The position numbers and the translations under genes are program-made. A DNA stretch of 64,000 nt from Oscillospiraceae bacterium. Lineage in GTDB: Bacteria; Bacillota; Clostridia; Oscillospirales; Ruminococcaceae. The DNA lies in the NCBI GenBank assembly GCA_016281125.1, contig JAEEIA010000017.1:1-64000 (forward strand), read 5' to 3'. This document shows positions 17,632 to 25,667 of this stretch, in pieces (position 1 is the stretch's first letter; every line of letters starts with the position of its first letter). Below the pieces are notes generated by a model. The model worked only from the letters and a program-made list of their open reading frames with translations, made no database searches and was not told where the DNA came from.

Positions 17632-17701
17632 AGTAAGATACTCCTTGTCATAATGTTGTATTGATGTTGTATTGATACCCTAAGTTGCTATTGCGCAATA
17701 T

Positions 17702-17716
17702 TCAACCGGATGTATA
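17702..17716 (-). promoter_or_regulatory. Conserved TATACATCCGGTTGA box, array gene 4
   Basis: Same 15 bases directly after the -10. Confidence 0.55.
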
Positions 17717-17717
17717 T

Positions 17718-17746
17718 ATCATACCAGATTTCCACTTGAATGTCAA
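17718..17746 (-). promoter_or_regulatory. Sigma-A promoter of array gene 4
   Basis: Minus strand TTGACA, 17 bases, TATGAT. Confidence 0.85.
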
Positions 17747-18002
17747 TAGCTCCAAATTTGTTTCACAATTCTATATTGCGTTTTACAGAAACCGCACAAA
17801 AGCGAGATGATGCATTGATTTCGCAGCGCAGTGCGCTTGTTAAATATAAGATCACTGCTTTTCACGACACAAATTTCATAATTTCTTAATCTGTCCAAAT
17901 CAATCACATTATATAACAATCTGTACAAAATAGCATCTCAAAATTCCATTGATTTCAGACTCGAAAAGACAAAATTCTGACATTTTCAAACCCGTAAGAG
18001 AA
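17747..18002 (-). promoter_or_regulatory. Upstream control region of array gene 4
   Basis: Minus-strand boxes CTTATATTTAACA (17838-17850), GATTAAGAAATTATGAA (about 17873-17891) and TGTACAGATTGTTATA (17912-17927). The distal box is 19 bases nearer the promoter than in the other copies, about two helical turns. The GCAAGATAAAAC box is not recognisable here. Confidence 0.5.
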
Positions 18003-18037
18003 AAAAGAGAGCTGCCGCAAATGCAGCAACTCTCTTT
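18003..18037 (-). terminator. Terminator of array gene 5
   Basis: Arms AAAGAGAGCTGC and GCAGCAACTCTCTTT. Confidence 0.82.
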
Positions 18038-18054
18038 GGATTTATTTCAGTGAA

Positions 18055-19206
18055 TCAGGCGCGCTTAAAACCATAGAGATCAAAATAAGAATACGGGCAA
18101 TTTGTCACACTATGGCGATACAGTCCGCATTGACCCCACTTAGAGGTCACCTTCTGAATCGCGTTATTGGAATACGAATAGAGGATTGCGGAATGTATCG
18201 GGAATCCATCCGGATAATCCGGGGAATTCTTTGCAACGTACACAAGCTTAAGACCCGAAGAAAGCTTTGATGCGCTGACATAGCTTCCGTCACTAACATA
18301 CAGTGCCGGATTGTTCATCCAATGCGAGTTGCTCGTAGACTGGGAATACCACGCATAGGAATGGCAGTTATACTTACCGGACGCATCGCGCAGTTTGGTT
18401 GCATTCGGATAATCGCGGGCGCACAAAGCGTTAATAACCATAATCTGGCTCTGTGTAAGCGGTTCCGAATCGTGGTAAGTCGTGCCAACCTTCGTGCCCT
18501 TCGGCGTCGTAACATAGCCGGGGCCGTATCCGTCTTTGACATCCTGCACATTCTTCAGCAGACCGCCGTCATTGAAATTCTTCTCAGCAAGGTCGAACAG
18601 AAGATTGTTGGTGAAGTCACCGCAAACCTCAGAAGCCAGCTTGTCTTCCATCTTGGAAGCGACGCTCTTGACGAACTTGTTCTTTTCCTTCTTGGTGAAC
18701 TTGGTCGTAACAAAGTCCTGGGACATCAGAATCTCCATGTTGGTCAGTCTGAACATCTCTGAATCCGCATCAGCGGAATCTGCCTCCATCATGACGTCCT
18801 CATCGCAATACTTATCCAGCAGCACAGAAGCAACGTCATCACGGTCAGCCAGCTCCTGCACGCCGTTGAAAGTATCCATCATCAGATCGAAGCCGACCTG
18901 AACATCATCGAACGCATAGACATCATAGAAGAACGGATAGTCAAGAACTGCCTCAACCAGTGCGTCCGTCGTCATGCGGTCGAGCATATACTGCGGCAGC
19001 TGAAGCATCTCGCCGCGCTCCACGCGGTCTTCCGACTGCTGCCATGTTTTAGAAAGGGTAACACGGTTATAAAAGCCTTCTGCGGTTGTGTAATCCTTGA
19101 TTGTGTAATCTGCCGGATTCTCCGCTGCGGATGCAGCGAACGGCATGGTTGTTACGGTCAGTGCCGAAAGTACAGATGCAACGATTGATACGAGCTTTTG
19201 TTTCAT
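18055..19206 (-). CDS. Secreted CHSYAW-motif protein, array paralogue 5 of 6
   Basis: The 383-residue protein starts MKQKLVSIV with CAAGGAGTATTTG upstream. The signal peptide ends near AASAAEN. The N-terminal domain reads CDEDVMMEADSADADSEMF, two or three residues longer in the acidic loop, and has ASEVCGDFT where the others have ASPVYGEFT. The C-terminal domain has NCHSYAW (Cys281), YPDGFPIHSAILYSYS and SKWGQCGLYRH. It is in the long clade and is closest by eye to paralogue 3. Function unknown. Confidence 0.85.
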   Translation of the reverse strand: MKQKLVSIVASVLSALTVTTMPFAASAAENPADYTIKDYTTAEGFYNRVTLSKTWQQSEDRVERGEMLQLPQYMLDRMTTDALVEAVLDYPFFYDVYAFDDVQVGFDLMMDTFNGVQELADRDDVASVLLDKYCDEDVMMEADSADADSEMFRLTNMEILMSQDFVTTKFTKKEKNKFVKSVASKMEDKLASEVCGDFTNNLLFDLAEKNFNDGGLLKNVQDVKDGYGPGYVTTPKGTKVGTTYHDSEPLTQSQIMVINALCARDYPNATKLRDASGKYNCHSYAWYSQSTSNSHWMNNPALYVSDGSYVSASKLSSGLKLVYVAKNSPDYPDGFPIHSAILYSYSNNAIQKVTSKWGQCGLYRHSVTNCPYSYFDLYGFKRA

Positions 19207-19276
19207 TTCAAATACTCCTTGTCATTTTTCTTGTCATAATTTTGCTGTGTTTATCCTGCATTTTATCGCGCAATAA

Positions 19277-19291
19277 TCAACCGGATGTATA
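19277..19291 (-). promoter_or_regulatory. Conserved TATACATCCGGTTGA box, array gene 5
   Basis: Same 15 bases directly after the -10. Confidence 0.55.
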
Positions 19292-19292
19292 C

Positions 19293-19321
19293 ATCATATC
19301 AGATTTCCAAGGAAATGTCAA
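19293..19321 (-). promoter_or_regulatory. Sigma-A promoter of array gene 5
   Basis: Minus strand TTGACA, 17 bases, TATGAT. Confidence 0.85.
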
Positions 19322-19599
19322 TAGCTCCCGAATTATTTTCTGATTCCCGCTTGCCCGAAGTGCATAAAATCGAAAGCGACGTATACACGTGTTATTCATC
19401 ATGCTGTGCTCATGTTAAATATCAATTCTTTGCAACAAAAGCGCAATCTTCATAATTTCTTAATCCGTCAAAATTGTGTTTGGACCGCCTTGCGGCCGTT
19501 CATCAATATAACAATCTGTACAGTATATCTGATACAAAAATACATACTCCGCTGTCCGCATAGTAAAAGCAGAACAATACAAAATATCAAATGCAAAGC
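19322..19599 (-). promoter_or_regulatory. Upstream control region of array gene 5
   Basis: Minus-strand boxes ATATTTAACA (19413-19422), GGATTAAGAAATTATGAA (about 19449-19466) and TGTACAGATTGTTATA (19507-19522). No gene is seen. Confidence 0.5.
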
Positions 19600-19639
19600 A
19601 AAAGAGAACCGCCGCACGTCGGTGCAGCAGTTCTCTTTT
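19600..19639 (-). terminator. Terminator of array gene 6
   Basis: Arms AAAAGAGAAC and GTTCTCTTTT with an inner GC-rich stem; a diverged member of the array terminator family. Confidence 0.78.
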
Positions 19640-19698
19640 TCATCACAGATCAGTACACTGCTTTCAAGCGTACCGGAAGCCGAATCCGTCAGACGGAA

Positions 19699-20826
19699 TC
19701 AGCGATAGAAGCAATAATACTTGCAGTTCGTGTACGGAGAGTTGGTCAGGCTGTGACGGTACAGTCCGCACTTGCCCCACTTGGAATTCACAGTGATCGT
19801 AGAGTTGGAAACAGAGTAAACGATCGAGGAATGCTGGAGGGTGTTCTTGCTGCGGTCAACATAGATAATTTTGCGGCCGGCTTTCGCAGTCGTGGTCTGC
19901 TTATAGCTCTTATCGGTCCAGTATGCGCTCGGGTTATTGATCCACTTATTGTTGGAAGTGGAGGTAGAATACCACGCATAAGAATGGCAGTTGTACTTGC
20001 CGGAAGCGCTGCGCAGTCTTTTTGCCTTCGGATATGCAGCGTCATATTTCTTATTGATGCTGCTGATCTGGGAGGAAGAAAGCGGCTCCGTCGAATATGC
20101 AGTCGCAGCCACCTTTGTGCCGTTCGGGGTCTTGACATAGGTGCTGGTTGCTTTGCCGTCGCGGACAGTCTGCATGTCCTTCAGCAGACCGCTGTCCTTG
20201 GAGTTCTCCTCAGTCAGGTCAAATACCAGATTGTTGGTAAAGTCGCCGTACACCGGCGAAGCAATCTTATCATCCATCTTGGATGCGATGTTCTTGACGA
20301 ACTTGCTCTTCTCCTTCTTGTCGAGCTTCGTCGTAACAAAGTCCTGAGAAAGCAGAACCTCAAGGTTGGTCAGTCTGAACACTTCCGCATCCGCAGAAGA
20401 TGCATCCGTCAGAACCTCTTCGCCGCTGTACTTATCAAGCAGAACAGAAGCAACATCATCGCGGTCTGCCAGCTCTCTTACGCCGTTAAAGGTCTGCATC
20501 ATCAGATCGACGCCTTCCTGGACATCATCAAACGCATAAATGTCATAGAAATAAGGATAATCGAGGACAGCCTCGACCAGAGCATCGGTGGTCATACGGT
20601 TCAGCATATATGCCGGCAGCTGGAGCATTTCGCCGCGCTCATTGCGGTCATCGGAGTTCTGCCAGGACTTGGACAGAACAACACGGTTGTAATAGCTCTC
20701 GGCAGCTGCATAATCCTTGATCGTGTAATCCGTTGTTTTTCCAGCAGCAGCAGCAGTAAACGGTGCGGTCGTAACAGTCAGGACAGTGAGAACGGATGTT
20801 ACGAGTGATACGATTTTTTGTTTCAT
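19699..20826 (-). CDS. Secreted CHSYAW-motif protein, array paralogue 6 of 6
   Basis: The start is MKQKIVSLV at 20826, with AAAAGGAGTATTATT before it; the frame to 20853 overlaps this site. The 375-residue protein has a signal peptide ending near TAAAAGK. Its N-terminal domain reads DYAAAESYYNR where the others have DYTTAESFYNR. The C-terminal domain has NCHSYAW (Cys280), LQHSSIVYSVS and SKWGKCGLYRH. With LQHS and SPYTNC it pairs with paralogue 1 at the opposite end of the array, so order and similarity do not run in parallel. Function unknown. Confidence 0.85.
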   Translation of the reverse strand: MKQKIVSLVTSVLTVLTVTTAPFTAAAAGKTTDYTIKDYAAAESYYNRVVLSKSWQNSDDRNERGEMLQLPAYMLNRMTTDALVEAVLDYPYFYDIYAFDDVQEGVDLMMQTFNGVRELADRDDVASVLLDKYSGEEVLTDASSADAEVFRLTNLEVLLSQDFVTTKLDKKEKSKFVKNIASKMDDKIASPVYGDFTNNLVFDLTEENSKDSGLLKDMQTVRDGKATSTYVKTPNGTKVAATAYSTEPLSSSQISSINKKYDAAYPKAKRLRSASGKYNCHSYAWYSTSTSNNKWINNPSAYWTDKSYKQTTTAKAGRKIIYVDRSKNTLQHSSIVYSVSNSTITVNSKWGKCGLYRHSLTNSPYTNCKYYCFYR

Positions 20827-20882
20827 AATAATACTCCTTTTATCGTTTGTCAAATGTAATCCTGAATTATACTGCGCAATAT

Positions 20883-20898
20883 GAACCCGGATGTTTCA
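20883..20898 (-). promoter_or_regulatory. Variant ACATCCGGGTTC box, array gene 6
   Basis: It corresponds to the TATACATCCGGTTGA box of the other genes but is diverged on both flanks. Confidence 0.45.
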
Positions 20899-20899
20899 T

Positions 20900-20928
20900 A
20901 TTATACCAGATTGATACTGAAAAGTCAA
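20900..20928 (-). promoter_or_regulatory. Sigma-A promoter of array gene 6
   Basis: Minus strand TTGACT, 17 bases, TATAAT. Confidence 0.85.
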
Positions 20929-21198
20929 CCTTGAAGAAATAGTTTACTGTGTTATATTACAGCGCAGGTACGCACGGATTCGCACAGTGTAGTCCGGCAA
21001 GAAATCAGTTGTATTGTTTTATGTTAAAATGAGAAGCGGAAAACTTTGTACAAATTAACGAATTCTTTCAACCATGAAAACACGCGAATTTTCTTATTTT
21101 TCCTCCCGTGCTATTAACAAATCGAACAGAAACGGCGGCAGGAACAGCAAAGCCGCGTATTCAAATCATTTGATCTGCACCCCGCTTCTGCTCCAAAA
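20929..21198 (-). promoter_or_regulatory. Upstream control region of array gene 6 and end of the array
   Basis: Diverged boxes on the minus strand: CTCATTTTAACA (21022-21033) and TGTTCGATTTGTTAAT (21113-21128), the latter again 185 bases above the -35. No gene is seen. Confidence 0.4.
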
Positions 21199-21462
21199 AG
21201 ATTATTATGCTATAATAATAAAAAAAGTGCCGGAAGCACTGCCGCCCGCATATGTCAGTGATGATACCGGCGCGCGACTGTTCAGTTATGCGGTGCGGTC
21301 AGATCAACAGCGTGCGGCAGTCAGCTGACCGGCTCCAATCGCCACCGGGCATTCCGGTTAATCTGTCCGGTTCCCCAACTGACAGGTGTATCATTGAATG
21401 GACTGCTCCGCATTCTCTTCGGTTCGGAACAGTCAATGCCGTGCTCCGTTGCGGACTTGCGC
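21199..21462 (+). other. Non-coding leader-like stretch sharing a motif with the GNAT leader
   Basis: TGCTATAATAATAAAA at about 21208 is followed by GCCGGAAGCACTGCCGCC and a GATGAT segment, closely resembling 27607-27680. An open frame through it (VPEALPPAYVSDDTGARL) has no ribosome binding site. No protein gene is convincing here. Confidence 0.4.
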
Positions 21463-21491
21463 TTGACTTTCCGTCAATAAAATGCTATACT
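21463..21491 (+). promoter_or_regulatory. Sigma-A promoter of the DUF3592-like gene
   Basis: TTGACT, 17-base spacer, TATACT, about 90 bases upstream of the start. Confidence 0.75.
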
Positions 21492-21583
21492 TAATACATA
21501 TCTGAATCCGCAAAGCTGCATCCGTCATGTACTATATGTTATAGTGTAAATACGGTAAACCGGAAATAAAGGAGTGTTTTTCA

Positions 21584-22042
21584 TTGAGACGCTATACGCC
21601 GAAGCGCAAAATTGCAGACGGAATTATCTGCTTCCTTGTTGCTGCCATCATGATCATACTGATGATCGTGCAGTATCAGAGCACATCCAGCAATGCAAGG
21701 CTGTACACAGTACCGGTGACCGGGACTGTGCAGCAATGCGAATCCTATCAGAAGAAAGTCAGGAGCGGACGCCACGGCAGTAAAGTCAAAACATATTACG
21801 CAATCACAATCGGCTATGAAACTGATTCCGGTCAGAAGCGGACAATCGAACGGAGAGAGCAGACCAGATCTTACCAAAAGGGTGAGGAAGTGGCACTGAT
21901 GTGCAATGCAGACACAGGTGAAGCGGTACGGAAAAGCGAAACTGTGCAGGATCCAAAGATATACATTTTTCTGAGTTTGTTTTCACTGGCTATGATCACA
22001 GGCGGTGTGCTTGGTGTGAAGCGCGGTCTGAATGAACTGTAA
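21584..22042 (+). CDS. DUF3592-like two-helix membrane protein
   Basis: The 152-residue protein starts at TTG with AAAGGAG 10 bases upstream; no ATG fits. A first membrane helix (about 12-30), an extracytoplasmic region rich in beta pattern (YTVPVTGTVQQCESY..., KTYYAITIGYETDSGQKRTI, YQKGEEVALMCNADTGE) and a second helix (about 125-145) match the DUF3592 layout. Function is unknown for the family. It has its own promoter, and a bidirectional terminator is shared with the opposite small gene. Confidence 0.65.
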   Translation: MRRYTPKRKIADGIICFLVAAIMIILMIVQYQSTSSNARLYTVPVTGTVQQCESYQKKVRSGRHGSKVKTYYAITIGYETDSGQKRTIERREQTRSYQKGEEVALMCNADTGEAVRKSETVQDPKIYIFLSLFSLAMITGGVLGVKRGLNEL

Positions 22043-22108
22043 CGATTTGCAGTCCCTTACAGCCCGCCTCCTCCTCCACAGGCGCAGCGTATCGACAAAA
22101 CATAAAAC

Positions 22109-22139
22109 GACCGGCGGAGTATTGCACTCTGCCGGTCGG
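22109..22139. terminator. Bidirectional terminator between two convergent genes
   Basis: Arms CGACCGGCGGAGT and ACTCTGCCGGTCG. T-rich on the plus side, and TTTT on the minus side. Confidence 0.8.
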
Positions 22140-22144
22140 CTTTC

Positions 22145-22381
22145 TCAGATGTATTGGTATTGTCCTTTATCCCGTTCTGCATTCTCAGCAGTCTTATAAA
22201 TCTTGACCGGATGCGGTTCACCGTCGGTGCTGGCTGCAACCCTGACAGGCATGTCTGCGAAATCTCTTTCAGCAAACCTGTTCGCTTCATCCTTGTTGCT
22301 GAAATAGTACAGTATGGTGCTAAAGCCGGTCGGGTTGTAACGTACTTTCCAGAGGTTAAGCCATTTTTCCTGTTTTTCCAT
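22145..22381 (-). CDS. Small soluble protein of unknown function
   Basis: The 78-residue protein starts MEKQEKWLNLWKVRYNP with ATAGGAGGATTCAC upstream. The segment WKVRYNPTGFSTILYYFSNKDEANRFAERD looks like a small alpha-beta fold. I do not recognise a family. No signal peptide or membrane segment is present. It has a consensus promoter and a terminator, so it is a genuine independent gene. Confidence 0.7.
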   Translation of the reverse strand: MEKQEKWLNLWKVRYNPTGFSTILYYFSNKDEANRFAERDFADMPVRVAASTDGEPHPVKIYKTAENAERDKGQYQYI

Positions 22382-22438
22382 TGTGAATCCTCCTATCAAT
22401 ATTTCCTTTGCCGCCGGACATCCCGACGGCTTATCTTC

Positions 22439-22467
22439 ATCTTATCACATCCGCAGCGCATTGTCAA
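22439..22467 (-). promoter_or_regulatory. Sigma-A promoter of the 78-residue protein gene
   Basis: Minus strand TTGACA, 17 bases, TAAGAT. Confidence 0.8.
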
Positions 22468-22595
22468 GTGTTTTTAGCAAATATGTTGCTCCGATTTTTC
22501 TGTTTCTCTGCAAGCTGCCGGAAACACCGCGCCGGTGACGCCCGCATGCATTGCAGACTGCATAAGAATACTCAGGCAAACATTCAAAAAACGAC

Positions 22596-22624
22596 TTGAC
22601 AACCGCAGCGGTTCCTTTTATAAT
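22596..22624 (+). promoter_or_regulatory. Sigma-A promoter of the small secreted protein gene
   Basis: TTGACA, 17-base spacer, TATAAT. Confidence 0.85.
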
Positions 22625-22686
22625 AAAAATGGTTATTTCGGTAACCGAATCTCATTCATCATATTCTCAGAAAGGAAGTTGAAACC

Positions 22687-22995
22687 ATGAAATCACGCAT
22701 CATCAAGGGTATCCTGGCAGCATCCCTCGCATTCGTATCTGTTTTGGGCACATACGACACGATTGCCAAAACGGACAGTCCCTATGCCATTACGGCAAGT
22801 GCAGCAGAAGTTCTGCGGCAGCATTATTACTGCTCCCGTCTGAAAGTGGACGGCACGCTGTTTATTGCGAATCCGGTTGAAGTCAAGGTCTATGACCGGA
22901 ACGGCGTACCTGTCGTCAAGGTCTACATCAACCACAGATATATCACAGAATTCCGCAATCCGAGAAGTACATATATCAGTGGATATTACTGCTGA
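22687..22995 (+). CDS. Small secreted protein with two tyrosine-flanked cysteines
   Basis: The 102-residue protein has a signal peptide (MKSRIIKGILAASLAFVSV) with a likely cleavage after ITASAAE. The mature part is about 62 residues: a beta-rich sequence with just two cysteines, in QHYYCS at its start and in GYYC at the very C terminus, possibly a disulfide. AGAAAGGAAG precedes the start. It has a consensus promoter and a strong terminator. I do not recognise the family; a small exported peptide or effector is possible but unproven. Confidence 0.7.
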   Translation: MKSRIIKGILAASLAFVSVLGTYDTIAKTDSPYAITASAAEVLRQHYYCSRLKVDGTLFIANPVEVKVYDRNGVPVVKVYINHRYITEFRNPRSTYISGYYC

Positions 22996-23258
22996 TCCGG
23001 CAGACAGGACAGACCGCCGCTGAACGGCAGCATAAGCATAAACAGCGTAAGTATCAAGAGATTGTATGATATGTTGCGCGAAATCAAAACCAACCGTTGC
23101 ACAGACGGGCGGACAATCGTCCGCCCGTTTTGCTGTATACGGCAAATGAAGCCCGGTGCAGGGCTTGCGGGCATCCGTAATTGACAGAAATGACACCGCA
23201 CGGGCTGCTGTTTTCCGGAACTTCGCAATAATCGGCAGGAATCCGCGGCGGAATCAGC
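22996..23258. other. Non-coding stretch with one terminator
   Basis: Apart from the hairpin at 23105-23128, no gene or repeat is seen. Confidence 0.5.
23105..23128 (+). terminator. Intrinsic terminator of the small secreted protein gene
   Basis: Arms ACGGGCGGAC and GTCCGCCCGT, loop AATC, followed by TTTG. Confidence 0.85.
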
Positions 23259-23287
23259 TTGCTTTCCGGTGCGGAAAATGGTATAAT
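23259..23287 (+). promoter_or_regulatory. Sigma-A promoter of the LRR-dockerin gene
   Basis: TTGCTT, 17-base spacer, TATAAT. Confidence 0.8.
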
Positions 23288-23338
23288 ATAATATCTGCTC
23301 TCTGACAGAGAGCGCCGTTTACTGCAAAAGGAGTTAAT

Positions 23339-25624
23339 ATGAAACTGATTCGTTACACATCTGTCCTGACAGCGTTCCTGATGCTGGCCGCCGCCGTGCA
23401 GCCTGTTCCGGCTGCCGCAGTGCCTTTTGCGGGATCTGCTGCTGTATCCGCTGCGGAAGAGGAGCCTGTTGCTGCGGATACAATCGGGGAAACGATTCGC
23501 TGGCAGCTGGATGCCGCCGGTGTTCTGACGCTTACCGGTTCCGGTGATATGGCAGCCGTGAACGGAAATGCATTCGGTTCCAACGCGGCAAAGATCAAAA
23601 GTGCTGTCATCCGGAATGCAGACAGCAAAAATGTGATTACGGCAATCGGCGCCGGACTGTTCCGCGGATGCACGTCGCTGGAAAGCGTTACCCTGCCGGA
23701 CACTGTTGTGTCAATCGGGGAAGATGCCTTTTACGGATGCACCGCCCTGACGGCATTTCCATTCCCGAAATCGCTGACCGAAATCGGCCGGAACGGTTTT
23801 CACAGCAGCGGCCTGACGGAAGTGACACTTCCGGGCTGTACGCTCGGCAGCGGCGCGTTTTACGCATGCGCCGATCTGAAAACGGTGACAATCGGAGAGG
23901 GTACGGAGATCATTCCGGCTGAATGCTTCCGGAAATGTGCTGCGCTGGAAAGCGTCACACTGCCGGATTCGGTGAAGGACATCGCCTGCGGCAGCTATAC
24001 AGAGCAGGGCGCATTTTCGGAGTGCCCGGCACTGAAAACGGTTTCAATCGGCAAGGGCATTGAAACCATTCACCAGAACGCTTTCCGTACATGCGGTGAG
24101 GGTCTTGCAGTCACCTTCCGTGAGGGCGTGACAGCAGTGCCCGCAGAAGCCTTCAAAAACCGCACGGAGCTTGCAAAGGTCATTCTGCCGGAAACGCTGA
24201 CATCTGTCGGTGAATCCGCATTTCAAGGGTGCAGCGCGCTGACGGACTGCACATTCCCGAAGTCACTGACAGAAATCGGCCGGAACGTTTTTCACAGCAG
24301 CGGCCTGACGGAAGTCACACTTCCGGGCTGCACGCTCGGCAGCGGCGCGTTTTACGCATGCGCCGATCTGAAAACGGTGACAATCGGAGAGGGAACGGAG
24401 ATGATTCCGGCTGAATGCTTCCGGAAATGTGCGGTACTGGAAAGCGTCACACTGCCGGATTCGGTAAAGGACATCGCCTGCGGCAGCTATACTGAGCAGG
24501 GCGCTTTTTCAGAGTGTCCGGCACTGAAAACGGTTTCAATCGGCAAGGGCATTGAAACCATTCATCAAAACGCTTTCCGCACATGCGGTGAGGGACTTGC
24601 GGTCACCTTCCGTGATGGCGTGACAGCAGTGCCCGCAGAAGCCTTCAAAAACCGCACGGAGCTTGCTAAGGTCATTCTGCCGGAAACGCTGACTTCTGTC
24701 GGTGAATCCGCATTTCAGGGGTGCAGCGCGCTGACAGACTGCACATTTCCGAAGTCGCTGACAGAGATCGGTCGGAACGGTTTTCACAGCAGCGGCCTGA
24801 CGGAAGTGACACTTCCGGGCTGTACGCTTGGCAACGGCGCGTTTTACGCATGCGCCGATCTGAAAACGGTGACAATCGGAGAGGGTACGGAAATCATTCC
24901 GGCTGAATGCTTCCGGAAATGTGCTGCGCTGGAAAGCGTCACACTGCCGGATTCGGTAAAGGACATCGCCTGCGGCAGCTATACAGAGCAGGGCGCATTT
25001 TCAGAGTGTCCGGCACTGAAAACCGTTTCAATCGGCAAAGACATTGAAACAATACATCAGAACGCTTTCCGCACGACAGGCGATGAACTGGAGGTTGTAT
25101 TCCGGAAAGGAACGGCTGCCATTCCGGATCACGCATTTGACAACGCACCCGTTACAAAAATCATTCTGCCCAAAAGCGTTGAAGCAATCGGTGCGGAGGC
25201 GGTTTCCGGCTGTGCGAGCCTGAAAGAAATTCTGATTCAGGCACCGGAATGCGAAATCGCTGACAGTGCCAAGGCGATTCCCAAGGGTGCGACAATCCGG
25301 AGCTATGAGGGCAGTACCCCGCAGGCGCATGCGGAAAAATACGAATACAAATTCGTGAAGCTGCTGCTGCCGGGCGATCTGAACGATGACGGCGCAGTCA
25401 GTGTGGATGACGCGCAGATGACGCTGAAAGCGTATACAGAACGCATCGCAGGAAACGACATGAAGCTGACAGCGGATCAGATTCTGGCAGCAGATGTGGA
25501 CGAAAGCGGCGAGCTCAGCGTGGAGGACGCGCAGTTTATCCTCAAATACTATACGGCAAAGACGGTTGCGCAAAAGGATATCACATGGGATGATATTCTG
25601 AATCCGCCTGCGAAGCAACCTTGA
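23339..25624 (+). CDS. Secreted BspA-type leucine-rich-repeat protein with C-terminal dockerin
   Basis: The 761-residue protein has a signal peptide (cut near AAVPFAG or later) and an N-terminal TIRWQLDAAGVLTLTGSGDM segment common before BspA-type LRRs. A long LRR_5 array made largely of a 164-residue unit repeated almost three times follows. At about 676-755 is a type I dockerin with two Ca-binding repeats, DLNDDGAVSVDDAQMTLKAY and DVDESGELSVEDAQFILKYY. Dockerins bind scaffoldin cohesins, so the protein is probably cell-surface or cellulosome attached. BspA-type LRRs often mediate adhesion; the ligand here is unknown. AAAGGAG precedes the start. Confidence 0.92.
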   Translation: MKLIRYTSVLTAFLMLAAAVQPVPAAAVPFAGSAAVSAAEEEPVAADTIGETIRWQLDAAGVLTLTGSGDMAAVNGNAFGSNAAKIKSAVIRNADSKNVITAIGAGLFRGCTSLESVTLPDTVVSIGEDAFYGCTALTAFPFPKSLTEIGRNGFHSSGLTEVTLPGCTLGSGAFYACADLKTVTIGEGTEIIPAECFRKCAALESVTLPDSVKDIACGSYTEQGAFSECPALKTVSIGKGIETIHQNAFRTCGEGLAVTFREGVTAVPAEAFKNRTELAKVILPETLTSVGESAFQGCSALTDCTFPKSLTEIGRNVFHSSGLTEVTLPGCTLGSGAFYACADLKTVTIGEGTEMIPAECFRKCAVLESVTLPDSVKDIACGSYTEQGAFSECPALKTVSIGKGIETIHQNAFRTCGEGLAVTFRDGVTAVPAEAFKNRTELAKVILPETLTSVGESAFQGCSALTDCTFPKSLTEIGRNGFHSSGLTEVTLPGCTLGNGAFYACADLKTVTIGEGTEIIPAECFRKCAALESVTLPDSVKDIACGSYTEQGAFSECPALKTVSIGKDIETIHQNAFRTTGDELEVVFRKGTAAIPDHAFDNAPVTKIILPKSVEAIGAEAVSGCASLKEILIQAPECEIADSAKAIPKGATIRSYEGSTPQAHAEKYEYKFVKLLLPGDLNDDGAVSVDDAQMTLKAYTERIAGNDMKLTADQILAADVDESGELSVEDAQFILKYYTAKTVAQKDITWDDILNPPAKQP
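23764..25050 (+). repeat. Tandem 492-bp repeats within the LRR gene
   Basis: Near-identical units begin at about 23764, 24254 and 24746, each encoding 164 residues from FPKSLTEIGRN. Identity is high at DNA level, with mostly scattered single-base changes, which indicates recent duplication or gene conversion. The last unit is partial. Confidence 0.85.
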
Positions 25625-25667
25625 GGTGAACAGCCGCATCAGCTTGTCGATAACCCCATGCAGACTG

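Noticed and set aside
11828-19639. Repeated palindromes between array genes as a CRISPR or integron array
   Set aside because: The units are spaced by whole genes of about 1.1 kb, the repeats are terminator hairpins, and no Cas or integrase gene is present.
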